A stretch of 38,332 bases of DNA from Hymenobacter roseosalivarius DSM 11622 (GTDB lineage Bacteria; Bacteroidota; Bacteroidia; Cytophagales; Hymenobacteraceae). Numbering within the stretch: position 1 is the stretch's first letter; each line of letters starts with the position of its first letter. Of this stretch, positions 7,315-15,563 are shown piece by piece. The position numbers and the translations under genes are program-made. Location: positions 1-38,332 of the forward strand of contig NZ_FWWW01000027.1 of the NCBI RefSeq assembly GCF_900176135.1, in the 5' to 3' direction. The notes below the pieces were generated by a model. It did no database searches, was not told where the DNA came from, and saw only the letters and a program-made list of their open reading frames with translations.

Positions 7315-9062
7315 CCTGTACCGGCTGCGCCACGGGCATCGCCAAGCAGTTCGTAGGCAAGCCCGGCGTCATAGCCACCGACGTGAGTCACCCCGCCGGC
7401 AAGGGCACGTTTACCTACGACGGCGACGTCACTTCGAAAGAGGAGATTGCCGCCACCATCACCGCTTCGGGCCACTACCAGGTGACCGGGGAGATTGCCC
7501 CGGGCCCCGCCGAGGGTACCGCGACTCCTATCCCCGAAGCCCTAACGCCCGCTACCCAAGCCTCCACCGCCCCCCGGGCCGGCACAACGGACCGGCCCGC
7601 GTCGGCAACGCCTTCGGCCGAGCTGGCCGGGCACGGTCCCCAGGGCACGTTTTTCGACCTGGTTATTGTCGGGGGCGGCTCGGCGGCGTTTGCGGCGGCC
7701 CTTCACGCCAACGAGCAGGGCCTGTCCACGCTGGTCGTCAACGGCGGCCTGCCCCTGGGCGGCACCTGCGTCAACGTGGGCTGCGTGCCTTCCAAGTACC
7801 TGATTCGCGCGGCCGAAAGCTTCCGCCATGCCGGCCACTCGTCCTTCGCGGGCGTGCAGCCCGGCCAGCCCGCCCTGGACTTTGCCCAAGTCATCCGCGA
7901 GAAGCGCGACCTGGTGAACCAGCTGCGCGGCAAGAAGTACGAAGCGCTGCTCGCCGACCTGGACCACGTGCGCGTGGTGGCCGGCTGGGCCGAATTCGTG
8001 GACACCCGCACCATCCGCGTGCAGGGACCGGACGGGAAGCAGACCGAGTACACGGGCCTCAAGTTCATTGTGGCCACGGGCGCTGCCCCGCTCATCCCGG
8101 CCATTGCGGGATTGGACCAGGTGCCCTACTTCACCTCCGAGTCCTTGTTTGAGCACGAGGAGCTGCCCGAGTCGCTGACCATCATCGGGGCGGGCTACAT
8201 CGCGCTGGAAATCGCCCAGGCCTACCAGCGCTTCGGCAGCCGCGTGACGGTGGTGCAGCGCTCAACCCACGTACTTAGTAACCAAACCGCCGACGTGGCC
8301 GAGGAGTTGACCCGGCACCTGCGCGCCGAAGGGATGACTATCCTGACCGGCGCGGCCGTGGAGCACGTGGCCACCGACGGCCCGCGCGTGACCGTGCGGG
8401 TCAGGGGGAGCGGCGGCACCCAGGAAATCGTGAGCACCCACCTGCTGCTGGCGGCCGGCACCCGGCCCAACACCGGCACGCTGGGCCTGGAAAAGGTGGG
8501 TGTCACGCTCACGCCATCCGGGCACGTGCAGGTGAACGCGCAGCTGGAAACCTCGGCCGCCAATATTTACGCGGTGGGCGACGTGACCCCCAACCCGGCC
8601 TACGTGTACGCCGCCGCCTACGAAGGCAAGCTGGCCGTGCAGAACGCCTTCGCGGGCGCGGGCCGGGCCACCGACTTCACGGCCTTGCCCTGGGTGGTGT
8701 TCACCGACCCGCAGGTGGCGGGCGTGGGCCTCGACGAGCGCGGCGCCGAAGCCGCCGGCCTGCCGGTGGAAGTGCGCGTGCTGCCGCTCTCGGAAGTGCC
8801 GCGCAACGTAGCGGCCAAAGACACGCGGGGCTTCATCAAGCTGCTGCGCCACGCCGACACGGACGTGCTGCTCGGCGCCCGCATCGTAGCTCCTGAGGGC
8901 GGCGAGCTGGTCTCGCCGCTGACGCTGGCCCTAAAGGGGGGCCTGACCGTGGCGGATTTAGCCAACACGTTCTACCCCTACCTGACCCAGTCCGAAGGCA
9001 TCAAGCTGGCCGCTCTGTCCTTCAACCAGGACGTTGCCAAGCTCAGCTGCTGCGCCAGTTAG
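7275..9062 (+). CDS. merA: Mercuric reductase MerA with N-terminal metal-binding domain
   Basis: A 595-residue flavoprotein that reduces Hg(II) to Hg(0) with NADPH in the cytoplasm. An N-terminal heavy-metal-associated domain has GMTCTGC (Cys15, Cys18), followed by a Pro/Ala-rich linker to about residue 120. The FAD-binding GGGSAAFAAAL comes next, then the redox-active disulfide GGTCVNVGCVPSK (Cys165, Cys170), an NAD(P)H-binding GAGYIALE segment, and a dimerisation domain. It ends with the diagnostic KLSCCAS, whose Cys pair (592, 593) delivers Hg(II) to the other subunit's active site. It is full length. No merB lyase is seen, so resistance is probably to inorganic mercury only. Confidence 0.95.
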   Translation: MPIKTIEFAIGGMTCTGCATGIAKQFVGKPGVIATDVSHPAGKGTFTYDGDVTSKEEIAATITASGHYQVTGEIAPGPAEGTATPIPEALTPATQASTAPRAGTTDRPASATPSAELAGHGPQGTFFDLVIVGGGSAAFAAALHANEQGLSTLVVNGGLPLGGTCVNVGCVPSKYLIRAAESFRHAGHSSFAGVQPGQPALDFAQVIREKRDLVNQLRGKKYEALLADLDHVRVVAGWAEFVDTRTIRVQGPDGKQTEYTGLKFIVATGAAPLIPAIAGLDQVPYFTSESLFEHEELPESLTIIGAGYIALEIAQAYQRFGSRVTVVQRSTHVLSNQTADVAEELTRHLRAEGMTILTGAAVEHVATDGPRVTVRVRGSGGTQEIVSTHLLLAAGTRPNTGTLGLEKVGVTLTPSGHVQVNAQLETSAANIYAVGDVTPNPAYVYAAAYEGKLAVQNAFAGAGRATDFTALPWVVFTDPQVAGVGLDERGAEAAGLPVEVRVLPLSEVPRNVAAKDTRGFIKLLRHADTDVLLGARIVAPEGGELVSPLTLALKGGLTVADLANTFYPYLTQSEGIKLAALSFNQDVAKLSCCAS

Positions 9063-9148
9063 GCCCTTGTGGTGCCTACGCTGCGTTTTCCGGTATTGAT
9101 TGCCAGGTGATTTCTCCTTTTTCGCCCCAACACTTATTCTCCTGAATT

Positions 9149-10501
9149 ATGTCACAACACTCCTTTGATGTCCTTGTAATTGGTACCGGTGGCGGGGGCA
9201 GCGTGGCCGCCCGCAAGTGCGCGGCCGCCGGCAAGCGCGTGGCCATCGTGGATGCGCTGCCCTATGGCGGCACCTGCGCCCTGCGCGGCTGCGACCCCAA
9301 GAAAGTGCTGGTGGGCGCCGCCGAAACCGTGGCCCGCTCGCGGCAGCTGCTCGGCCACGGCGTGGCGCAGGAAGCCACCGTGAGCTGGCCGGAGCTGATG
9401 GCCTTCAAGCGCACGTTCACCGAGCCGGTGCCGGAGAAAAAGGAGGCGGGCTTTCAGAAAGCGGGCATTCACCCCTTCCACGGCGTGGCCCGGTTCACGG
9501 GCCCGCACACCGTGCAGGTTGGCGCGGACGTGCTGGAAGCGAAACAGTTCGTGATTGCCACCGGGGCCCGCGCCCAGCCGCTGGGCATCCCCGGCGAGGA
9601 GCTGCTGCTCGACAGCACCGACTTTATGGAGCTGCCGGAGCTGCCGGCGGACCTCACCTTCGTGGGCGGCGGCTACATCGCCTTTGAGTTTGCCCACCTG
9701 GCGGCCCGCGCCGGCGCGAAGGTGCGCATCCTGCACCGGGGGGCGCGCCCGCTGGAAAACTTCGAGCCCGAGCTGGTGGAGCACCTGCTGATTGCCACCC
9801 GCGAGGCCGGCATCGAGGTGCTGCTGAACACCGAGGTAAAACGCCTGAGCAAGACGCCCGACGGCCAGCTGCGCCTGCACGCCGAAACCGACGGACAACC
9901 CCGGGAATTCCCGGCCGGCCTGGCCATTCACGCCGCCGGCCGCGAGCCGGCGCTAGCCGAGCTCAACCTGGAAGCCGCGGGCGTGGCCTACACCCGCCAG
10001 GGCGTGACGGTGAACGAGTACCTGCAAAGCACTTCCCACCCCGACGTGTACGCGGCCGGCGACGCGGCCGCCTCGGGCCTGCCCCTGACGCCGGTGGCCG
10101 GCAAGGCCTCGCACGTGGCGGCGGCCAACCTGCTCGAAGGCAACCACCAGGTTATCGACTACGGCCTGATGCCCTCGGCGGTGTTCGCGCACCCGGTGCT
10201 GGCCAGCGTGGGGTTGGGCGAGGCGGAAGCCACCCGGCAGGGCCTCAAGTTCCAGGTGAAGCACGACGTCACCACGGGCTGGTTTACCTCCAAGCGGCTC
10301 CGTACGCCCCGCTCAGCCTTCAAGGTGCTGATTGAGGAAGAGACGGACCTGATTCTGGGCGCCCACCTGCTGGGCCCCAACGCCGAGGAAGTCATCAACC
10401 TGTTTATGCTGGCCATGCACGCCAGGCTCCCGGCCGCGGAGGTGCGCAAGCTGATATTCGCCTACCCCACGGCTTCGTCCGACATCATTTATATGCTATA
10501 G
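9149..10501 (+). CDS. Pyridine nucleotide-disulfide oxidoreductase, glutathione reductase-like
   Basis: A 450-residue two-dinucleotide-binding flavoprotein. The FAD site is at the N-terminus (VLVIGTGGGGSVAAR), the redox disulfide is GGTCALRGCDPKK (Cys43, Cys48), a second Rossmann motif is FVGGGYIAFEFAHLAARAG, and the C-terminal interface domain is complete. The usual His-Pro-Thr-x-x-Glu proton-relay signature is replaced by AYPTASSDI, so the catalytic His-Glu pair is absent. Either it uses another proton relay or it reduces a different substrate. It lies 86 bases downstream of merA in the same direction and may belong to the mercury module, supplying thiol-reducing power; this is inference. 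Confidence 0.8.
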   Translation: MSQHSFDVLVIGTGGGGSVAARKCAAAGKRVAIVDALPYGGTCALRGCDPKKVLVGAAETVARSRQLLGHGVAQEATVSWPELMAFKRTFTEPVPEKKEAGFQKAGIHPFHGVARFTGPHTVQVGADVLEAKQFVIATGARAQPLGIPGEELLLDSTDFMELPELPADLTFVGGGYIAFEFAHLAARAGAKVRILHRGARPLENFEPELVEHLLIATREAGIEVLLNTEVKRLSKTPDGQLRLHAETDGQPREFPAGLAIHAAGREPALAELNLEAAGVAYTRQGVTVNEYLQSTSHPDVYAAGDAAASGLPLTPVAGKASHVAAANLLEGNHQVIDYGLMPSAVFAHPVLASVGLGEAEATRQGLKFQVKHDVTTGWFTSKRLRTPRSAFKVLIEEETDLILGAHLLGPNAEEVINLFMLAMHARLPAAEVRKLIFAYPTASSDIIYML

Positions 10502-10531
10502 TCCGGACCGGGGAAGATAGTCGGGCCGGTT

Positions 10532-10853
10532 GTAAAGCAGTATTGCGGCAACGCGTACCGCGCCTTGCTCCACGACCACGGAGTGGTACGCTCGCAGAGC
10601 CTCCACGGCGACTGCTACGACAATGCCCAGGCCGAAAGCCTGTGGTCGCGCCTCAAAACTGAGGAACTCGAAGCGCGCGACTGGCCCGTTTTTGCCGACC
10701 TAGCCGACGCCCAAGCCAGCGTCGCCGAGTATTTTGACTACTACAATCACGAGCGGCTGCGCTCCAGCATCGACTACCAGACGCCGTATTACACTCATCA
10801 ACAACTGCTTCAACTAAATGCCCTAAACTGTCCTGCTTAACTAGACCACCTCA
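10532..10853 (+). mobile_element. IS3-family transposase remnant (3' end of orfB plus right end)
   Basis: The frame QYCGNAYRALLHDHGVVRSQSLHGDCYDNAQAESLWSR continues to a TAA at 10838-10840. This is the C-terminal part of the IS3 orfB integrase core, including the last catalytic Glu (QAES) and the YFDYYNHER(L)RSS tail. The upstream two thirds, with the first two Asp residues, are missing. CTAGACCACCTCA at 10841-10853 reads in reverse as TGAGGTGGTCTAG, which has the TGA start of IS3 terminal repeats. A similar end follows the second IS3 remnant near 19598. Confidence 0.75.
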
Positions 10854-10955
10854 ATCGGCCATTTCCGCTTAAAAGCATAACACTATTTGGCGGGCCTGAA
10901 AGCGATGCACCACGAATTGGCCCTAATCGCCGCGTAACATCAGTTAATAAGTTTC

Positions 10956-12170
10956 CTAAGACGGGGGCAGAAGGGCTGAGCTGATTTCTATGCGCGAGCT
11001 TAAGGTTTTGTGTACCGGGCACTTCTCCGCGATACTGAGTAGTCGCTGCCGCTGCTCGTCCGTTAGCTCACCTTCCAGCTCAATCTCCCGCCAGATGTGG
11101 TCCAGAAGCGCTTTCTGCTCCGGGTTTTCCGAATCAAACCCATGTATTTTTTCGTGGTGCAGGTGCACCACTACATTGGTCAGCGGCCATTTCTTTCGGT
11201 CAGCATACAGCCGTAGGGTCATCGCCGTACAGGCACCCAGCCCTGCTGTTACCAGGTCATAGGGGGTAGGGCCCAGGTCATCGCCTCCTGCTTCTGCCGG
11301 TTCGTCCGCCAGCAGCGAATGATTACCTGCTTTAATCTCCGTCGTTAGCGAATCTGGCCCGATGCGTACCGCTACCCGTTGGCGTACCCTGATTGGCTCT
11401 GGCTGAGGAAAAGCAATGTAGCGTTTGGCCCAGCAGGCTATCACTTCCCCTGCGTACAAAGAATCCTGGGGCTCCGAGAGCAGATGGTCGGCCCCGTCCA
11501 ATGAAACAAAGCTCTTGGGGTGCCGGGCGGCCTGATATACTGCCGCGGCATTTTCTATGTTCACCACGTTGTCCTGCGGAGAGTGTAGCAGGAGCAAGGC
11601 CTTTTCAAGTTGCCCGATGGTTTGTTCCGGCTCAAAAGATTCTAAATCAGTCAGGAACTCTTTTTTTATAGGAAAAGGGCGTCCGCCAATGTCCACCGTG
11701 GCAGTTCCTGCTTTTTCAATGGTTCCTAAGCCATCCCGTAACAGGTGCCTGACGTGAGTTGGGTCACAAGGGGCCCCGATAGTAGCAATAGCCTGAACCG
11801 TGGGCAAGGATTTGGCAGCCATGAGCACTGCCGTGCCCCCAAGCGAGTGGCCAATGGCCAATACCGGGGCTTCGTATTCTTTTCTTAAAAAATCAGCAGC
11901 GCTAATCAAATCCGAAACATCCGAGGACAAGCCCGATGTCCCAAACTCTCCCTCGCTCTGCCCCAGACCGGTAAAATCGAAGCGAAGCACTGCAATTCCC
12001 ATCAGGCTTAAAGAACGGGCAATGTTTCGAATTGCGGTCAGGTTTTTAGTACAGGTAAAGCAATGCGCAAACAGGGCAAAAGCATGCGGTTTACCGTCTA
12101 CGGGCATCTCCAGCCGCCCAGAAAGCAGTTGACCAGTAGCATTAGGAAAGGTAACAGTTATGGTTTTCAT
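10956..12170 (-). CDS. Alpha/beta hydrolase - OsmC fusion protein
   Basis: A 404-residue two-domain protein. The N-terminal alpha/beta hydrolase (about 1-255) has the nucleophile elbow AIGHSLGG with Ser109, an Asp in the PQDNVV loop and a His in GADHLLS. The C-terminal part (about 265-395) is an OsmC/Ohr-type domain with the two redox Cys (Cys314 in GLGACTAMT and Cys384 in EKCPVHKTL). OsmC domains reduce organic hydroperoxides with a reactive Cys. The combination is an established annotated fusion and probably handles peroxides or esters together, but the substrate is not known. No signal peptide; cytoplasmic. Confidence 0.9.
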   Translation of the reverse strand: MKTITVTFPNATGQLLSGRLEMPVDGKPHAFALFAHCFTCTKNLTAIRNIARSLSLMGIAVLRFDFTGLGQSEGEFGTSGLSSDVSDLISAADFLRKEYEAPVLAIGHSLGGTAVLMAAKSLPTVQAIATIGAPCDPTHVRHLLRDGLGTIEKAGTATVDIGGRPFPIKKEFLTDLESFEPEQTIGQLEKALLLLHSPQDNVVNIENAAAVYQAARHPKSFVSLDGADHLLSEPQDSLYAGEVIACWAKRYIAFPQPEPIRVRQRVAVRIGPDSLTTEIKAGNHSLLADEPAEAGGDDLGPTPYDLVTAGLGACTAMTLRLYADRKKWPLTNVVVHLHHEKIHGFDSENPEQKALLDHIWREIELEGELTDEQRQRLLSIAEKCPVHKTLSSRIEISSALLPPS

Positions 12171-12401
12171 AGGTGATTTCGTACAATTTGCTGTTTTACA
12201 AGTGCGCCAGCAGCATTTTTGCTGTCATTGGCTGATTGTGCAGAATACATTGTTCTCTTTAACGGGATTTAAACAACATCCTGATTACTTAACCCGTCAT
12301 ATGTCGGCTGCCGGACAAAATTCCTGCTAACTACGTATGCCTACCCTTAGTGGCGCTGCTATCGCATTCAGCTAAAGTGGTTTACTCTGGCCATTTTCAA
12401 T
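12171..12401. other. Gap between the OsmC fusion and DUF3179 genes
   Basis: 231 bases of moderately A/T-rich sequence. No gene, terminator or convincing TTG/TAnnTTTG promoter is seen; the leader of the OsmC fusion gene lies here. Confidence 0.5.
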
Positions 12402-13550
12402 TTACCGGGCATTCTTCCCGTATATTTCTGACTCCGGGAAAAAGGCCAGCCAGGCGAAAGCAAAGTGGTTGCTGTGGGGCTCTATTCGGAGTTGCTTTCC
12501 TTTCAGCGGTCCGGCTGTACTTCTGCCTGTGATGTCCCAGGCTGAACCTGTTTCCTTGTCGGCAAACAGGTTGCCTTTTCTTTGGAAGGTAAGCTTTTGC
12601 CCGCCCAGCACGGCATTAAACAAGGTTGCCGTACCAACCCTTCTGGACTTACTAATGTCTCTCTCATCCAGCACCGATACCGTAGTGGACTCATAAAAAA
12701 CAACAACGTTTTTACCGTTGAAGGCATCGTTAACGACCCCCTCCTTGGCAATTGCCGAGAACGGATAGATTTTGTGTTTCCCCTGGCTTTCCACGTCTAC
12801 CACCCGCTCCATGGGCGGCAGCCGCTTGTCTACCTTGCTTTTGTCTATGAATGCATCGTAGGGTGAATTTTTCAGGTCATCATAGCCTACATAGGGGTTC
12901 TGCCCATAATCCCGTCCAAGCCCCGTCTCCGGCGAAAGAATCTGCCCATTGGGGTATCGCTGAAAAAACTCCTCTACCGAAATTACCAGCGATGGCAGGA
13001 CCTTTAGTTCTGCCCCAGCCAAGGAGCCAACCAGGGCTTCTCCCATCAATTGCTGCCACCAGGTTTCTGTTTGGAGGTCGTACATCACCATATCGCTGTG
13101 GCGCAGCATGCCCGATACGCCAAAGCTCAGCAACTGCTCCTTTCCCTTAAAACGTAGCCGCCGGTCGTATGCGACGCTGGCATTGCATAAGGGGCAATAG
13201 GTAACAAGTATGGGGATACCGCCAAGGGTATCGTTGGCAATTTCATGCGCCGTCAGCACATTGAGCGGGTAAGCCTTGGCCCGTCCGCCAACAGCTAAAC
13301 TAATAACCGGCTCGTGTCTGAAGTATACCTGCCGTCCTTTATCCGAACCAATGAACCTTGGCATATTCAGGACAGGAAAAGCACCCTTGGGGACTGCTAC
13401 CGTAAACTCGGAAAGTTGCACGGTTTTGTTGGCTGTATCTGTTTTCCAGAGGTACGGTATATTCCGTGGATTTCGCAACTGGGCTTTACTCGCATGAAAT
13501 GGCGCACCAGTTAAAGCAGTAATAATGAAGATGAAAAAGTAACGAATCAT
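12402..13550 (-). CDS. DUF3179 domain-containing exported protein
   Basis: A 382-residue protein with an N-terminal signal-like hydrophobic segment (MIRYFFIFIITALTGAPF) followed by DUF3179. The characteristic TYCPLCNASVAYDRR with a Cys-x2-Cys pair is visible, as are the surrounding GGRAKAYPLNVLTAHEIAND and GMLRHSDMVMYDLQTETWWQQ blocks. The family is widespread in Bacteroidota and of unknown function; the name comes only from the domain. A 56-codon frame ends 2 bases before its start (see 13553-13723). Confidence 0.85.
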   Translation of the reverse strand: MIRYFFIFIITALTGAPFHASKAQLRNPRNIPYLWKTDTANKTVQLSEFTVAVPKGAFPVLNMPRFIGSDKGRQVYFRHEPVISLAVGGRAKAYPLNVLTAHEIANDTLGGIPILVTYCPLCNASVAYDRRLRFKGKEQLLSFGVSGMLRHSDMVMYDLQTETWWQQLMGEALVGSLAGAELKVLPSLVISVEEFFQRYPNGQILSPETGLGRDYGQNPYVGYDDLKNSPYDAFIDKSKVDKRLPPMERVVDVESQGKHKIYPFSAIAKEGVVNDAFNGKNVVVFYESTTVSVLDERDISKSRRVGTATLFNAVLGGQKLTFQRKGNLFADKETGSAWDITGRSTAGPLKGKQLRIEPHSNHFAFAWLAFFPESEIYGKNAR

Positions 13551-13552
13551 TT

Positions 13553-13723
13553 TTACCTGGTTAGACGGTGAAGAGAGGGTATCCAGTACTGTCTGTACCT
13601 CTTAGTATGTGCGAAAGAATTCGTAAGCCCTGCTGCGTAACAGAGCTTGATAAGCTCCTGATTAAAACTGGCTTCGCTGCTTCCTTTTCTTTTTGTGAGC
13701 TGCTGAATTGCACTCATGGGCAT
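13553..13723 (-). CDS. Possible 56-residue small ORF upstream of the DUF3179 gene
   Basis: From the ATG at 13723, an open frame encodes MPMSAIQQLTKRKGSSEAS and continues to a TAA at 13553-13555, ending two bases before the DUF3179 start. The product is basic with no known motif. The tight spacing would suit an operon, but low-complexity Lys/Ser content and the absence of homologs known to me make it uncertain. It may be the decayed tail of an older gene. Confidence 0.25.
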   Translation of the reverse strand: MPMSAIQQLTKRKGSSEASFNQELIKLCYAAGLTNSFAHTKRYRQYWIPSLHRLTR

Positions 13724-13835
13724 GGGCTTAGAAGTAGCTGCTAGCTGTTTGGCTATCTACTCCCTCCGGTCCTCTCCAGCGTACCCAACCCCAGGCTGCT
13801 GATACTTCACCATTTGCTGGTGGTAAAGCATCATT

Positions 13836-13982
13836 CTAGTTGGATACTCCTTCCATTTTGGTGCCGAAAGGTCGGGGGCTACGAAGGCAAAAATCAGGAG
13901 CGAGCAGCCGGGCCACTTCGGTGAATTCACGGCCGGCTCCGGCCCAGTAGTGCAGGCCGACGAATAGCATGGGTGCGGGCAT
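13836..13982 (-). pseudogene. Truncated alpha/beta hydrolase N-terminus
   Basis: A frame starting at ATG 13982, 23 bases after the stop of the glycosyltransferase gene, reads MLFVGLHYWAGAGREFTEV and then ARLLAPDFCL before losing similarity and stopping at 13836. The start resembles the first strand and oxyanion region of alpha/beta hydrolases. One base of frame shift would restore an APDL-type continuation just after LLAPDF. No nucleophile elbow remains. It looks like the last gene of the 18323-14006 operon, truncated by deletion or insertion. Confidence 0.4.
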
Positions 13983-14005
13983 AAGGAGCAGAGAAAAAGT
14001 GCCGT

Positions 14006-15505
14006 TTAACGGGCCAGGATAGGCTGGGTAACAGGCCGGGGCGCCGGCTGGGGCCGGAGCCCTTGCAGCGCATAGCCCGTAACCAAGCCGTAGCCTACCA
14101 CCAGCAGCAAGTGAAAGGGAAGCAGGCCGTAGTCCCCATAATAGCAGCCCGCTCCCAGGCCGACGAGGAAATAAAGCGTCATCAGGCCTTCCATCAGGGG
14201 CAGGGCACCCGATTCCCGGGTGCGGTAGCGCCGCACCGGACGCCCCCCCTCCGGAGCCGCGCCCAGCTTCGGCGTCCGCACAAACGGCGAGGCGCGCCCC
14301 CGGAAGCCCAGGGCTACGGCGCGGGTGTTGTGCAGGGCCAGCCCCATCGACACGGCCAGAAACAGCAGAAACTGCGGCGCAAACCAACGGCCGGTGACGG
14401 GGCCGCCGGCGAGTCGCCAGGTGGTGTAATAGTAGTAGGTGAGGGGCACAAACGTGAGCAGAAACGCCGCCGCCAACCGGAAAACCGGCTTCAGCTCCGG
14501 GCGGTGGGCCCGCACGAACAGCAGCGGCACGCTGAGCACGGCCATGAGCAAAATAACGGCAAACACCGAGCTGTTGAGCAGGTGAAACGAGGCGTGCAGC
14601 TTGGTGGCCAGCGGCAGGGAAGCGTCGCACCACACCCGGCCCAGGTGCTTGCGGGCGGTTTCGGCGGCGCCCTTGTTCCAGCGGTACTGCTGCGACTTCA
14701 GGGCATCGAGCTGCTCGGGCAGCTCAGCCGGGGCCACCACGTGGGGCAGGTACGCAAAGCGCCAACCCCGCAGCTGGGCCCGGTAGCTCAGGTCGAGGTC
14801 TTCGGTGAGGGTGTCGGCGTGCCAGCCGCCGGCATCCTCAATGCAGGTGCGACGCCACACCCCGCCGGTGCCGTTGAAGTTGAGAAAATGGCCGCCGACG
14901 CGGCGCCCCACCTGCTCTACCAGAAAGTGCGCGTTCAGTCCGAACGCCTGCAGCCGGGTGAGCAGGGAGGCGTTTTCGTTCAAGTGCCCCCAGCGCGTCT
15001 GCACCATGCCCACCCGTGGGGAAGTGAAGTGCGGCAGGGTCTGGCGCAGAAAATCCGGCGCGGGCACAAAGTCCGCGTCGAAAATGGCCACGAATTCGCC
15101 GTCGGTGCAGGTAAGGCCGTGGGCCAGGGCGCCGGCTTTGTAGCCCTCGCGCGTGGCGCGGCGCACGTGGTCGATGCGCAGGCCCCGGTCCTGATGATAA
15201 GCGACCCGGGCGGCGGCGCGGGCCACGCTCTCGTCGGTGGAGTCGTCGAGCACCTGGAGGTGCAGGCGGTCGGGCGGGTAGTCGAGCGCGGCCGCCGCGT
15301 CAATCACGCGCTCCACCACGTTCAACTCGTTGTAGACGGGCAGCTGCACCGTTACGTGGGGCCACACCGCGGGCGGGGGCGGGGCAGCCACGGGGCCGGT
15401 CCGGCCCGCCAGGCGGGTCAGCTGCCATTGCGAGAGGCTGAAGCCCAGCATAAACAGCAGGCAAATGCCGTAAATCACTACAACTCCGATTTCCAGTACC
15501 AGCAT
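14006..15505 (-). CDS. Membrane glycosyltransferase family 2, cellulose synthase-like
   Basis: A 499-residue processive-type family 2 glycosyltransferase. An N-terminal membrane helix (about 1-25) leads to the catalytic domain, with PVYNE near 56-60, DDS at 87-89, DAD at 143-145, TEDLD with Glu235-Asp236 and QQYRW at 272-276, the D,D,D,Q-x-x-R-W pattern of cellulose-synthase and mannan-synthase relatives. Several C-terminal membrane segments follow from about 305. Sugar and acceptor are unknown. It is third in an operon after a flavoprotein reductase and a membrane iron-sulfur protein, 58 bases after the latter. Confidence 0.88.
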   Translation of the reverse strand: MLVLEIGVVVIYGICLLFMLGFSLSQWQLTRLAGRTGPVAAPPPPAVWPHVTVQLPVYNELNVVERVIDAAAALDYPPDRLHLQVLDDSTDESVARAAARVAYHQDRGLRIDHVRRATREGYKAGALAHGLTCTDGEFVAIFDADFVPAPDFLRQTLPHFTSPRVGMVQTRWGHLNENASLLTRLQAFGLNAHFLVEQVGRRVGGHFLNFNGTGGVWRRTCIEDAGGWHADTLTEDLDLSYRAQLRGWRFAYLPHVVAPAELPEQLDALKSQQYRWNKGAAETARKHLGRVWCDASLPLATKLHASFHLLNSSVFAVILLMAVLSVPLLFVRAHRPELKPVFRLAAAFLLTFVPLTYYYYTTWRLAGGPVTGRWFAPQFLLFLAVSMGLALHNTRAVALGFRGRASPFVRTPKLGAAPEGGRPVRRYRTRESGALPLMEGLMTLYFLVGLGAGCYYGDYGLLPFHLLLVVGYGLVTGYALQGLRPQPAPRPVTQPILAR

Positions 15506-15563
15506 AGACTCAGCGTATTCAGCGTAAAAAGTGGTTGGCCCGCCCGGGCCTAGTTCCCCGGGC

